Assembly: GCF_003258315.1 (NCBI RefSeq)
Contig: NZ_CP030032.1
Coordinates: forward strand, 3,164,501 to 3,228,500
Direction of reading: 5' to 3'
Length of the DNA: 64,000 nt
Source: Bradymonas sediminis
Lineage (GTDB): Bacteria > Myxococcota_A > Bradymonadia > Bradymonadales > Bradymonadaceae
Under the pieces are notes generated by a model. It was not told where the DNA came from and searched no databases. It was given only the letters and a program-made list of their open reading frames with translations. Made by a program: the position numbers and the translations under genes. Positions 1 to 8,672 of the stretch are shown here, in pieces (position 1 is the stretch's first letter; each line of letters starts with the position of its first letter).

Positions 1-2
1 CG

Positions 3-854
3 ATTAGGCCGATCCTGCGCGAACTCTCGCTCGCCGAGCAGCGCCTGCAACTCGCCAACACCCTCGTCGGCGCGGCCAATAGCGCGCCCGGCGACGCCGA
101 TATCACGATGGGACGGGTCGAAGGCTCGCTCTTTGACAACGACTGGGCGACCACCTTTCGCCAACTTCGCCGCGCCGGCATGAAGCTCGACGCGAGCTTC
201 GGCCCCACCGACCCCGAGCATTATGGCTATCTTTTCGGTAGCGGATTTCCCTTCTACCCCATCGACGGCCGCGGCCTGCCGGTGCCGCTCCTGGAGTTCC
301 CCTTCTTGCTCGAAGGCGCCAACGCCAACACCGAGCGGCTGGACCGCATCCTTGCCAATAGCGAGGCTTATTTTCACCAACCGGTGCACGTAAGCCTGCC
401 GGCCGACGCGATGCGCACCGCGCCGGCCGCCGGCATCCTGTTGACCTTCAAGGACGCGTTCAAGATGGCCGAGGCGCGCAACCATTGGGTCACGACGCTG
501 GCCGAATTCTACGACTTTTTGTCGGCCCGGCGCCAATCCGTGCTCACCAGCCAATGGGCACCCGAGCACCGCCGCCTGACGATCTCGGTGCATATGATCG
601 GCGCGCGCGTGGCCTCGATGGAGGGCGGCGCGAACGCCGGCGTCGCCTTCCCGCGCGTCTACGACGGCCAGGAGGTCGAGCGCGTCGAGATCGACAACGC
701 CGAGATCTCGCTTCGCCGCCTCGCCACCACCGGCGATGGCTACGAGCGCATCGTCGAGGTCACCCCCGGCCACCACACCATTTCGGTCTTTTATAAAATG
801 CCGCCGGCCGCAGGAGATCCCGCGGCCGGCGAAGCTGAAGCGCCCGCGAACTGA
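3..854 (+). CDS. C-terminal part of a polysaccharide-deacetylase-like protein (5' end outside window)
   Basis: The frame is open to the left edge with no stop, so the true start lies upstream; the internal ATG at 108 is probably not it. The visible part has segments such as RVEGSLFDND, a DASFGPTDPEHYGYLFGSGF stretch and a late AEFYDFLSARRQSVLTSQW segment. These remind me of NodB-type polysaccharide deacetylase-like proteins, followed by a beta-rich C-terminal domain of about 90 residues. The zinc-binding histidines expected near the N-terminus are not in view, so catalytic ability cannot be judged. It ends before the convergent membrane protein gene at 898-1848. The family call is recognition of pattern only. 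Confidence 0.5.
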   Translation: MRPILRELSLAEQRLQLANTLVGAANSAPGDADITMGRVEGSLFDNDWATTFRQLRRAGMKLDASFGPTDPEHYGYLFGSGFPFYPIDGRGLPVPLLEFPFLLEGANANTERLDRILANSEAYFHQPVHVSLPADAMRTAPAAGILLTFKDAFKMAEARNHWVTTLAEFYDFLSARRQSVLTSQWAPEHRRLTISVHMIGARVASMEGGANAGVAFPRVYDGQEVERVEIDNAEISLRRLATTGDGYERIVEVTPGHHTISVFYKMPPAAGDPAAGEAEAPAN

Positions 855-897
855 GGCGTCGAACACGCCTCGAATCCACGGGGATTTTCAGTTCCAA

Positions 898-1848
898 TTA
901 GACCGGCATTTTGCCGGTTTCTTTGGTTTCGATGCAGGAGTAGATGGTCGCCTGCACGAGGAATGCCACGAACGAGAGGGCTTGCATGACAAGCCAGTTG
1001 ACCGGGGCGGTCAAGAGCCCACCGAAGGGCTCAGCGAAGGCGGCGACAAAGCCGGTCGGCACCAGGATCGCAACGCCAACTAGGACCGAACAAACCCCCG
1101 CCGCGACGACGAGCAATACGCTCATAAAATAGCGCTTGTTGAGCTCATAGGATTGCGCCATCGCATCCATCACCCCCAACTCCCGGCCCGCCGCAAGATA
1201 GACCGACTGCATCAGCAAAAACCCGATGACCAAACCCGGGATAAGGCATAAGAGCGTCCCGAAGAAAGATGCAACCCCCGCCAGCAGCGAAACACCCAGC
1301 ACCGAGAAGAAGACGCCCTTGGTCGACTCGATCGTATCCATCACGCCCATCTGCACATGGGCATCTTCGAAGATACGCCGGTGCAAGGGTTTGAACAGCG
1401 ATAGCTGCGCAATCGTCAAGGCGATCGACACGGGGAGCAAAAAGACGTTCATAATCGCGACGCCGATTACTCCAACGAGCCCGATGACCGGCGCAAAGTA
1501 GGCGGTAATGCTCAGCACGCTCCCCACCAACGCGAGCGTCAGGGGCAACAAGCCAAGCACAATCCATGCCTTTAAGATCGAGCCTTTGGAGCGGTCGAAC
1601 ACCAGCGAGAAGCGGGCCTTGATCTCGTCGAAGCCCAGGCTAGCGCCTTCGCCCCAGCCCTCGGTCAGGCCGCTGCTGCCCGTGCTATGATTGGGCGGCG
1701 GCGCGCCCGGCCCCTGCTGATAGGGCTGCTGCGGTTGACCGAAATTGCCCGGCGGTTGCTGCTGCGGCTGCGGCTGCGGCTGGCCGAAATTATCCGGTTG
1801 TTGGCCACCCTGACCGGGCCCTGCTTCATTCCAATCGTTATTGCTCAT
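898..1848 (-). CDS. multi-spanning membrane protein with Gln/Pro/Gly-rich N-terminus (paralogue A)
   Basis: A protein of 316 residues. Residues 1-55 are low complexity (many Gln, Pro, Gly, Asn) and probably a disordered cytoplasmic tail. A soluble amphipathic segment and about five or six hydrophobic stretches follow, for example LGLLPLTLALVGSVLSITAY. The C-terminus is ETKETGKMPV. The gene at 2080-2991 encodes the same architecture with a near-identical last segment (ETQETGRLPV) and the shared phrase F.RS.GSILKAW in the middle, so the two are tandem paralogues. Function is unknown; nothing enzymatic is visible. A leader of about 230 bp separates the two, so each may have its own promoter. Confidence 0.8.
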   Translation of the reverse strand: MSNNDWNEAGPGQGGQQPDNFGQPQPQPQQQPPGNFGQPQQPYQQGPGAPPPNHSTGSSGLTEGWGEGASLGFDEIKARFSLVFDRSKGSILKAWIVLGLLPLTLALVGSVLSITAYFAPVIGLVGVIGVAIMNVFLLPVSIALTIAQLSLFKPLHRRIFEDAHVQMGVMDTIESTKGVFFSVLGVSLLAGVASFFGTLLCLIPGLVIGFLLMQSVYLAAGRELGVMDAMAQSYELNKRYFMSVLLVVAAGVCSVLVGVAILVPTGFVAAFAEPFGGLLTAPVNWLVMQALSFVAFLVQATIYSCIETKETGKMPV

Positions 1849-2079
1849 CGTAATAATTGCCCCTTAATTTCTTTCGAAATCGGTTGAGAGATGAATGCGT
1901 CAATATGTCGGTGTTGCGCGCGGACTATAATGGGCAATTCTGCGCTCATTACAAGTCGAAGGCGATCCGAGACAAGAAATTCACGAAGGGAGGGGCCTTA
2001 GATTCTTCCTGGGGGGATAGGGAGATACCCGCGAGCGAAAGCGTCGAACACGCCTCATATTCGCGGGTAATATTGATCG

Positions 2080-2991
2080 TCATTGGACCGGCAGTCTGCC
2101 GGTTTCCTGAGTTTCGATATAGGAAAAGAGCGCCGCGTGAAGCAGAAATATCAAGAAAAAGGCCACCTGCAGGACGAAAAACGACAGTATCTCCGATAGT
2201 AACAGCTGAGAAATCGCATCCAGGCGGCTATCCATTGGAGTCGTCGCCGACCCACCCAGGCTGAGCGCCGACAGCAATATTGAGGCCACTATAAGGACGC
2301 CGAGCGCTCCGATCGGGAGCAAAATGACGCTCGTCCAATGCCTCGTGTTGAGCTTAAAAGAGCGCGCGAGCGCAGCAAAGGGTCCCATTCTTTTCGCGGC
2401 GGTCAGATAATAACTCTGACAGAATAGAAAGCCGACGATGAACCCCGGGAGAATACAAATCGCCACGCCAAGCGCCCCTCCGATTATTAAGAACAGAAAC
2501 GCGGCCAATGTCGGAAAATAGACGCTCTTCACGGACATTAGCGTCCCCCACACCCCGAGACGCTCAACCGGGTCGACGAAGAGCAGATTATTTAACGGCA
2601 TAAATAGCGCCCACTGGCCCACCAGCGTGACGAAACACACGAGCGCCGCCACGCCCAGAAGCCCTAAGCTGAACGAGGCCAAAGCGGCCAGTGTCCCTAG
2701 ATCATCCACAAACTCCGCCGCAATCGCCGGCAGCGCCGCGATGGTCAGCGCAATACACTGGATCAACGCCAACAGCAGCCACGCCCTCAATATCGACCCG
2801 GACGCGCGCTGAAAGACCAGCCCCATGCGCCCTGAGATCCCTCCATCGCCTCCCGTCGGCGCATATTGCCCGGCTGACGGCCCACCCTGCCCAAACGATT
2901 GATGCTGCCCGGGCAATTGCGCGGGGCCTGGAGGTTGTGCCCCGGCGTAATGATTCGACCCACCCTCATCCCATTCATTGTGATCACTCAT
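2080..2991 (-). CDS. multi-spanning membrane protein (paralogue B)
   Basis: A protein of 303 residues and tandem paralogue of the 898-1848 product. It has a polar Gly/Pro/Gln-rich N-terminus (about 55 residues), the phrase FQRASGSILRAWLLLAL, several hydrophobic helices and the end segment ETQETGRLPVQ. The ATG at 2991 has a strong ribosome site (GGAGGC) just upstream on the minus strand, which supports this start. Both paralogues keep the helix content and tail but differ widely in sequence, so the duplication is not recent. I do not recognise the family and assign no function. Confidence 0.8.
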   Translation of the reverse strand: MSDHNEWDEGGSNHYAGAQPPGPAQLPGQHQSFGQGGPSAGQYAPTGGDGGISGRMGLVFQRASGSILRAWLLLALIQCIALTIAALPAIAAEFVDDLGTLAALASFSLGLLGVAALVCFVTLVGQWALFMPLNNLLFVDPVERLGVWGTLMSVKSVYFPTLAAFLFLIIGGALGVAICILPGFIVGFLFCQSYYLTAAKRMGPFAALARSFKLNTRHWTSVILLPIGALGVLIVASILLSALSLGGSATTPMDSRLDAISQLLLSEILSFFVLQVAFFLIFLLHAALFSYIETQETGRLPVQ

Positions 2992-3254
2992 TTTTTGAAA
3001 GCCTCCTCAATTTCAGCAGAAATCTATCGACGTGACGGCATAATGCGCCCCATTCCCCGGGAGACTCGCGCGCGTTTCCAAAGGACATATATCGGTATCA
3101 ACCGAGATACGCGCGCGTTTCCGGGGCCAAATAAGTTATTACTGCTTACGGATACCCCCATGATGCGTGATTTTGAGACGATTACAAGGGAAAGAAACTC
3201 AGAATGAGACTTTCATATTGCCGGCGAGATATGCTAATAACCTCGGACCAATGC

Positions 3255-3327
3255 GCCCCCATAGCCCAACGGCAGAGGCAGTGGACTTAAAATCCATCCA
3301 GTCCGAGTTCGAATCTCGGTGGGGGTA
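3255..3327 (+). tRNA. tRNA with anticodon UAA (Leu by codon) but a short class-I variable loop
   Basis: It folds as a normal cloverleaf. The acceptor is 3255-3261 with 3320-3326 (G1:U72 first pair), the anticodon stem is 3281-3285 with 3293-3297, the loop CTTAAAA gives anticodon TAA, and the T stem 3303-3307/3315-3319 has loop TTCGAAT. The discriminator is A at 3327 and CCA is not encoded. Between the anticodon and T stems there are only five bases (3298-3302), whereas genuine tRNA-Leu has a long variable arm. The decoding assignment follows from the anticodon; amino-acid identity is uncertain. Confidence 0.85.
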
Positions 3328-3354
3328 TTTCTTCACAGACAATTTGGCAGACAC

Positions 3355-3390
3355 GACAAAGCCCTGGCTCACGCCAGGGCTTTGTCTTTA
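3355..3390. terminator. bidirectional terminator between tRNA and RIO kinase gene
   Basis: A perfect 14-bp stem (3355-3368 with 3373-3386) and a TCAC loop are followed by a T-rich run on the plus strand. It sits between the tRNA (plus) and the end of the RIO kinase gene (minus), so it can serve both. Confidence 0.85.
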
Positions 3391-3417
3391 TTGAATCACT
3401 CGCCGGGCGCCCCACCC

Positions 3418-4266
3418 TCAATAATCAAAGTCCTCGTCGTCCATCTCGGCCAGGGCCTCGTCTTCCTCAACCTGCTGCATCTCGAGCATCAGGATATCCG
3501 GGTCCACCTGGTGTTGGCGGACGTCGTATTTGCCGGTGAGCACCGAGTTCTCGTCGAGCTCGCCGTTCTCATAGAGGTCCCACATCTCATAGCCGTAGCG
3601 CAGCGCCTGGGGGGCGCGCCCAAAGCGCAGGGCGTCGGTGATATTGGCGACGTCGCGCAAGAGGATCTTGCGGGCGTGCGGGTTGCTCGCCGCGCTCACG
3701 GACTGGGGGAAGTCGATGACGACGGGGCCGTCGTCTGCCATCAGCACGTTGAAGACCGACATATCGGCGTGGACCACGCCGGCGCACAGCATCTTTACGA
3801 TCTGGCGGATGATCTGGTCGCAGACCTCGATGCCCTCTTCGCGGGTAAACGGACAATCCGAGATGCGCGGGGCGACGCCGCCGTCGGGGCCCTGGATGCA
3901 CTCCATGACGAGCACGCCTTCGACAAAATCGTAGGGCTTGGGCACGCGCACGCCGGCGCGGTGGAGCTTTCGGATCATATCGGCTTCGGCCGTATTCCAG
4001 GCGGCTTCCTGCTGCTCGCGCCCGTAGCGGCTATTTTTACCCATCGCGCGGCGGTCGCGCGAGTTTCGCACCTTTCGCCCCTCGGTATAACTCGAGCGGT
4101 GGCGAAATGAGCGCTCCTGCGTGCTCTTATAGACCTTCGCCGCGCGCAGCTCCCCGCCCGACTCGACCAGATAAACCTGGGCCTCTTTGCCGCTCAACAA
4201 CGGTCGAACGACCTCGGTGATAACCCCATACTCGATCAGCGGCCGAAGCCGCGCTGGTATCCTCAA
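3418..4266 (-). CDS. RIO1-family atypical serine protein kinase
   Basis: A protein of 282 residues with the RIO kinase core: phosphate loop region SGKEAQVYLV (26-34), ATP-anchoring Lys in AAKVY (44), catalytic loop H166-A-D168 with Asn173 in VHADMSVFNVL, and the metal-binding motif IDFPQS (Asp185). A basic RIO1-type insertion follows the lysine (ERSFRHRSSYTEGRKVRNSR). RIO1 kinases are known from ribosome maturation in archaea and eukaryotes; bacterial roles are largely undefined. The start is TTG at 4266 with GGGAG close upstream. The C-terminus is acidic (EEDEALAEMDDEDFDY). The gene stands alone. Confidence 0.92.
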   Translation of the reverse strand: MRIPARLRPLIEYGVITEVVRPLLSGKEAQVYLVESGGELRAAKVYKSTQERSFRHRSSYTEGRKVRNSRDRRAMGKNSRYGREQQEAAWNTAEADMIRKLHRAGVRVPKPYDFVEGVLVMECIQGPDGGVAPRISDCPFTREEGIEVCDQIIRQIVKMLCAGVVHADMSVFNVLMADDGPVVIDFPQSVSAASNPHARKILLRDVANITDALRFGRAPQALRYGYEMWDLYENGELDENSVLTGKYDVRQHQVDPDILMLEMQQVEEDEALAEMDDEDFDY

Positions 4267-4551
4267 TTCTACTCCCTAATTCTAATGCGAAACCGATAAA
4301 ACGCCCCGACGCGCTGCATACACCGCATAGGTTTCCCCTCGGGGGTCGCGTCGCTTACACGATTCAATGCTTGAGCACCACTAAAGATGCCCGAAGGGCC
4401 CAAAATCTTGGGGTGCGCATCCCCCTATTTGCTCCAAACGATGAACCTGACTAGTCTGCGAATGAAGATATTTGATACCGGTTGTCCCTTTGAGTTTGGC
4501 CGGCAATCGCCCTGCCCTCTCGGACGCATCCGCCAGCCTCGGAATTGATTT
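4267..4551. other. intergenic gap with no clear element
   Basis: Divergent gap between the RIO kinase and acyltransferase genes. No convincing promoter box, RNA fold or small gene was found; both promoters must be here. Confidence 0.5.
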
Positions 4552-6108
4552 GTGACCCGACTCTATCGCACCATTCGCCGCCTGCTTAAGCTCGCGACCG
4601 CCGTCTATTTTGTCGAAATACAGGCGAGCGGGCGCGAGCAAATCCCGGCGGACGCGCCGGTTATCTTCGCGGCCAATCACCCCAACTCGATCATGGACAC
4701 CGTCATTCTGGGGACCCAGACCAACCGCCAGATTCACTATATGGCCAAGAGCGCGCTCTTTAAGAATCCGCTGGTGGCCACCCTATTCGACCACTGCGGG
4801 GTCATCCCGATCCACCGCACGCCGCAGACCGATGGGGCGAGCAATGAGGACGCCTTTGACAGCGCCTTCGGTGTACTGGCCAAAGGCGGGTGCATCGGGA
4901 TCTTTCCCGAGGGGCAAAACTCCATGGAGCGCCAGGTGCTGCGCATCAAGACCGGCACCGCGCGCATCGCCCTGGGCGCCGAGCAGGAGAATAATTACCA
5001 ATTGGGGGTCCAGATCGTGCCGGTGGGCCTAAACTTCGAGAACCGCGACCGCTTTTTATCGACGGTGCTCGTGCGCTTTGGGAAGCCCATCGACGCGCGC
5101 GAATACGCCGAGATGCACAAGGTCGATGAGCGCCTGGCGGTCCAAGAGTTGACCGAGCGCCTCGCCCAGAATCTGCGCGATTTGAGCGCCCATATCGAGG
5201 GCGAGCAATTGCACGAATTGGTTGAGTATATCTGGCCGATTTACGGGACCGAGTTGGTCGAAGATATGGTCGCGTACCGAAAGCAGGTCGCCCTCGATGA
5301 GCGCCCCGATTTTGAGACCCTTCGCGACGCAAATATCGCCAATATCGCCCTCGACGAGGAGTTCGATGACGACGAGGATGCCGGCAAACGCAGCGGCCGG
5401 CGCGCCTGGTTGCTCGACCGTTTGCGCTCGACCAAACGCCCCAGCGAGCCGCTGGGCGACAAATTATGGGCGCAGCGCCAGATCGCCGACGTCCTCGCCC
5501 ATTATCAGGCGCACGACCCGCAGCGCGTCGCCGCGCTCCGGCTTCGGCTGTGGGCGCACAGCGACCATATCCGCCAGGTGCACCTGCGCCACGACTTTAT
5601 CGACCGCCCGCCGCAGACGCTGTCATCGCGAAAATCCGCGCTCCAATTCACCGCCTACGCGATCTTCTTCGCGCTGCCGGCGGGCTGGGGACTTGTGCAT
5701 AATTTTGTGCCCTATCAACTGGCGAAGCTGGCCATCTCGCGGGCGCCCGACGAGGCGATTCGCGCCATCACCGGACTGTTGAGCGGGGCGTTTTTCTTCA
5801 GCCTCTTTTATGCCCTCTACGGCGCGGCGCTGTGGTGGGGCGCGGGCAAAAGCCCTTGGCTGGTCGCCGGCTACCTCTTCTCGCTCATCCCCACCGGCTT
5901 CTTCTTTTTGAGGTATCGCCACCAGCTCGCGCGCTTCCGCCGGCGCATCCTCACCCGCACGCTGTTTCGCACCGAAAAAGGCCTCATCGAGACCCTCGCC
6001 CGGGAGCGCGGCGAGATTATCGCCGAGCTCGACGCGATGCGGGAGGGGTATCGCGAGGTCGCCGAGGCAGAAGGTGCGCGCCCGGCGCTGAGTGAATCCG
6101 TGGGTTAA
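4552..6108 (+). CDS. PlsC-type lysophospholipid/glycerol-phosphate acyltransferase, membrane bound
   Basis: A protein of 518 residues with a GTG start. The acyltransferase blocks are ANHPNSIMD (about residue 43, the His/Asp block I variant of this subfamily), GIFPEGQNS (about 117, block III) and VPVGLNFENRDRF (block IV), followed by a phosphate-handling segment LVRFGKPID. A central helical region comes next, then three hydrophobic segments near residues 365-455 and a charged tail. The family transfers acyl chains to glycerol-3-phosphate, DHAP or lysophosphatidate in membrane lipid synthesis; which substrate is used cannot be told. The stop overlaps the convergent toxin remnant by a few bases. 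Confidence 0.85.
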   Translation: MTRLYRTIRRLLKLATAVYFVEIQASGREQIPADAPVIFAANHPNSIMDTVILGTQTNRQIHYMAKSALFKNPLVATLFDHCGVIPIHRTPQTDGASNEDAFDSAFGVLAKGGCIGIFPEGQNSMERQVLRIKTGTARIALGAEQENNYQLGVQIVPVGLNFENRDRFLSTVLVRFGKPIDAREYAEMHKVDERLAVQELTERLAQNLRDLSAHIEGEQLHELVEYIWPIYGTELVEDMVAYRKQVALDERPDFETLRDANIANIALDEEFDDDEDAGKRSGRRAWLLDRLRSTKRPSEPLGDKLWAQRQIADVLAHYQAHDPQRVAALRLRLWAHSDHIRQVHLRHDFIDRPPQTLSSRKSALQFTAYAIFFALPAGWGLVHNFVPYQLAKLAISRAPDEAIRAITGLLSGAFFFSLFYALYGAALWWGAGKSPWLVAGYLFSLIPTGFFFLRYRHQLARFRRRILTRTLFRTEKGLIETLARERGEIIAELDAMREGYREVAEAEGARPALSESVG

Positions 6109-6657
6109 GCGCCGTATTTTTTGCCGCTCCCATCCAAGGGAAGCGTGTAGCCCGTCTCGGGCGTTGAGCTTGAGGCATACCGCTCGCTCCGAAGGCGGCT
6201 GAGCCGAAAGATATTCGGGTCATACGCGTAGCGGGTCATCACCCCGTTTCCGAGCGCGGCGAGGATCCGCTGGCCCTTCGCGTTGTAGGCGATGTGCTCG
6301 ACCGACGGAGTGTCGGTGCCCGACATCGCCACCGACTCAAGCGCGCCTGCGGTGATACGCGTATTCGGTCGTAAGCTTTCCCTTCGAGATTTGATCGATG
6401 ACCTCGAAGCCCTGTCGATAGCTTGAGAACGAATCGATCGACTCGCCCTCTGCATCGGCGCGATCCTCCCAGACAAGCTCAACCGCGACCAGGAAATGCT
6501 GAAAGCCATTTCGTTCGCCCGGCACAGAGATCGGCACGCTGAAATTGCCAGAACCCGTAAAAATATCTGGAGAAAAAGACTCGCCGATGTCTCCCAGCGC
6601 GCTGCCGCTTTGGGGGAGGGAAATAATGTCGGAGGAGCGGCCAGATTTGTTACTCAT
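6105..6657 (-). pseudogene. decayed SpvB/TcB-RHS insecticidal-toxin-type gene remnant
   Basis: Two frames read on the minus strand are pieces of one large-gene family. The piece at 6337-6657 starts MSNKSGRSSDIISLPQSGSA and continues GDIGESFSPDIFTGSGNFSV, the N-terminal signature of SpvB/TcB toxin components. The piece at 6105-6509, in another frame, carries VEHIAYNAKGQRILAALGN and TRYAYDPNIFRLSRLRSERY, the RHS/TcB-type internal segment. Intact genes of this family are several kilobases long, so nearly all of the coding sequence is deleted and the parts are frameshifted. Not functional as it stands; it marks past ownership of a secreted polymorphic or Tc-type toxin. Confidence 0.75.
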
Positions 6658-6740
6658 GGACGATCCTTCGGTTGCAACGGTGAGCCTTCATGAGTAGTCA
6701 CATCTTTATGTGGCATCCAATTCTGACTATTCGTCCGCCA

Positions 6741-6900
6741 CCCCAGGGCAAGCCCTGGGGCTCTTGCAGGGCCATCGGCCCCATTCCACGCTTCCGCGTG
6801 GGAGCCGCTGTTCGAGATCACGATCATCGAAAGGTCCGCCGGGCCTTGGCCCGAATCGCGGACCACGGCCTTGCAGAAGCGTGGGGCCTTCGCCCCACGC
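6741..6900. repeat. cluster of five strong hairpins
   Basis: Five perfect palindromes with small loops stand in 160 bp. They are 6741-6760 (9-bp arms CCCCAGGGC), 6769-6781 (GGGCC arms), 6786-6801 (CCACGC arms), 6833-6864 (outer GGTCCGC arms enclosing a second CGGGCC hairpin) and 6879-6900 (GCGTGGGGC arms, CTTC loop). No convincing gene covers them; the minus-strand reading frame here has no recognisable domain. The region lies between the toxin remnant and the small lipoprotein gene. It may be a decayed mobile repeat or a structured RNA. Confidence 0.7.
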
Positions 6901-6993
6901 AGCCGCTCCATCTTCGCCTGCTAACTGCGAAATACACAAGAACCATAAACGAAAATCGGTTAAGTATACCAATTAACGCTTGGAGACATAATT

Positions 6994-7293
6994 ATGACTA
7001 TACAGAAATTCATTTTGAGCACACTTTTCGCAGCTCTGACACTCGTCCTTGGAGGGTGTGTTTCAGACATCATGGCACGAAAATATAACAAAGATGAAAC
7101 CTGTTGGGGTACGAAGCAAGTTGTTGGAAGCGATTGGGGACCGAGTGGATGTGACCAGATGATGGTCCTCGCCACCGACTCCAATGGAGACTATTGGCTC
7201 TTTTCAGATTCATGCATTGAGGATGGCTATGAGCCGGTGGATGATAACAACGTTAAAGGCGAACTACTACACGCGCCGCAATGCAATGACTAA
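6994..7293 (+). CDS. small predicted lipoprotein
   Basis: A protein of 99 residues. A basic N-terminus, a hydrophobic stretch and the lipobox LGGC (Cys about residue 22) indicate export and lipid anchoring. The mature part is about 77 residues, acidic, with four Cys (ETCWG, SGCDQ, DSCIED, PQCND) that could form two disulphides. An upstream GGAG at normal spacing supports the ATG. Base composition is more AT-rich than the neighbours, which fits an acquired or orphan gene next to the toxin remnant. No family recognised. Confidence 0.7.
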   Translation: MTIQKFILSTLFAALTLVLGGCVSDIMARKYNKDETCWGTKQVVGSDWGPSGCDQMMVLATDSNGDYWLFSDSCIEDGYEPVDDNNVKGELLHAPQCND

Positions 7294-7343
7294 ACTTTAA
7301 ACCAATGCCCGTCATGGTCGCTTTCATCACGCAAATCGGTGGG

Positions 7344-8579
7344 TTAAACGCCGCCGCAAGGCAGCGCGACCAGTCGCACGACGACCTCGTCACCGATAAG
7401 ATCAATTTGCTGGTCGCCCTTGGCCGGGCGGCCCATGCGCGCAAAGGCGGTCGCCGGCACCCGGTGCAGGCGCCCGCGGCTGGTGAAGATCCCCAGGTCT
7501 TCGTCGGCCTTGCAGGCCACGACGCTGGCGACCCGGTCGCCCGATTGTAATTTCAGCAATTGAAGCCCCGCGCCGGCGCGACTCTGCGGGCGAAATTCCG
7601 CGAAATCGACGCGTTTTCCCAACCCCTGCTCGGTGATAATCGCGACCTGCTCGATTTTATTGCCCAAAAATGCGCCCACGATCGCATCGGCGTCGCCGTC
7701 GAGCTTCATGGCGTTTACGCCCACCGCGGCCAGCCCCATGCTGCGGATATCAGCCGCGTCAAAATGAATCGCCTTACCCATGGCCGACGCGCAAAAAACG
7801 CTATTCTCCGCCTCGCCGACCATCACCGCCACGGGCACGTCGCCGTCGTTCAAGAGAAACGCGTCGCGCCCCTCACGATCCAGGGTATAGGTGAGCTCCG
7901 AGACCTCGGAGGCCTTCGCCTTTGCGCCGCGGGTCACGTGAATCATCCGATTCGGCCCGCCCTTTTGGCTCGCCCCATACCCCGACGAGTAGCGCAATAG
8001 ATCGCGCTCCACGACCTCAATAATCTGCTCGCCATCATCCAGGTGTACGACGTCTTGCACGCGCCGGTTTTGCATCTCACCGTCCCACTGGGGCACCATG
8101 CGCGTGTCCATGCCGAAATAGCGCCCGCGATCCGAGAACACGACCACCCCGTCGGGCTCACCGATATATTTAAGCGCCTCCATACGACCGGCGCCCTGGG
8201 GCGTCGCGGGAACAACCGGTGCGTCCGAGAGCGGAACCTCTGCGGGGTCGAGGGCGTAAAACGCGCCGCCTGAGGTGCGCGCAAAGAGCGGCTGCTCAGC
8301 CTGCGGCCCCGGCCGGCGCACCACCTGCTCCTCGTCGGCCTGGCGCGGCTTTCGGGCGCGGGTTGAGCGCGTCGCCGATTGCGTGGCCAGCGCCACCAGG
8401 GCGGAGGCCAGCGCCGCGTCCCACCCGTCGAAGCTCGCGGCCGCGCGGTCGTAGAGCTCCGGGTAGAGCGTGGCGGCGTTGAGCTCGAAGAGCTTGTCGG
8501 CCGACTCGGTTCTGGCGAGCTCGAGGAGCTCGGCGATGATGGCGTTGGCGGGGTTTGGGGCTTGGGGCTTTTCGGTCAT
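7344..8579 (-). CDS. free-standing GyrA/ParC C-terminal-like beta-propeller protein
   Basis: About 411 residues if the ATG at 8579 is used; a TTG five codons upstream is the alternative. The N-terminal 100 residues are helical with a basic Arg/Lys segment. From about residue 115 on it shows blades typical of the DNA gyrase A C-terminal domain (VVVFSDRGRYFGMDTRMVP, VAIITEQGLGKRVDFAEF, LGIFTSRGRLHRVPATAF) and a variant of the GyrA box, QSRAGAGLQ. The breakage-reunion domain with its catalytic tyrosine is absent. Such a propeller wraps DNA in gyrase; here it may be a stand-alone DNA-binding or topoisomerase-modulating protein. Confidence 0.75.
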   Translation of the reverse strand: MTEKPQAPNPANAIIAELLELARTESADKLFELNAATLYPELYDRAAASFDGWDAALASALVALATQSATRSTRARKPRQADEEQVVRRPGPQAEQPLFARTSGGAFYALDPAEVPLSDAPVVPATPQGAGRMEALKYIGEPDGVVVFSDRGRYFGMDTRMVPQWDGEMQNRRVQDVVHLDDGEQIIEVVERDLLRYSSGYGASQKGGPNRMIHVTRGAKAKASEVSELTYTLDREGRDAFLLNDGDVPVAVMVGEAENSVFCASAMGKAIHFDAADIRSMGLAAVGVNAMKLDGDADAIVGAFLGNKIEQVAIITEQGLGKRVDFAEFRPQSRAGAGLQLLKLQSGDRVASVVACKADEDLGIFTSRGRLHRVPATAFARMGRPAKGDQQIDLIGDEVVVRLVALPCGGV

Positions 8580-8672
8580 GGTCGGCTCGGGCAAGTGGGG
8601 TTCGGGGTTAACGATATGGGCGACATCTTAAGCCCAAGCCCGGCCGCTTGGCCATGCCCCCGATGGTGCTTC

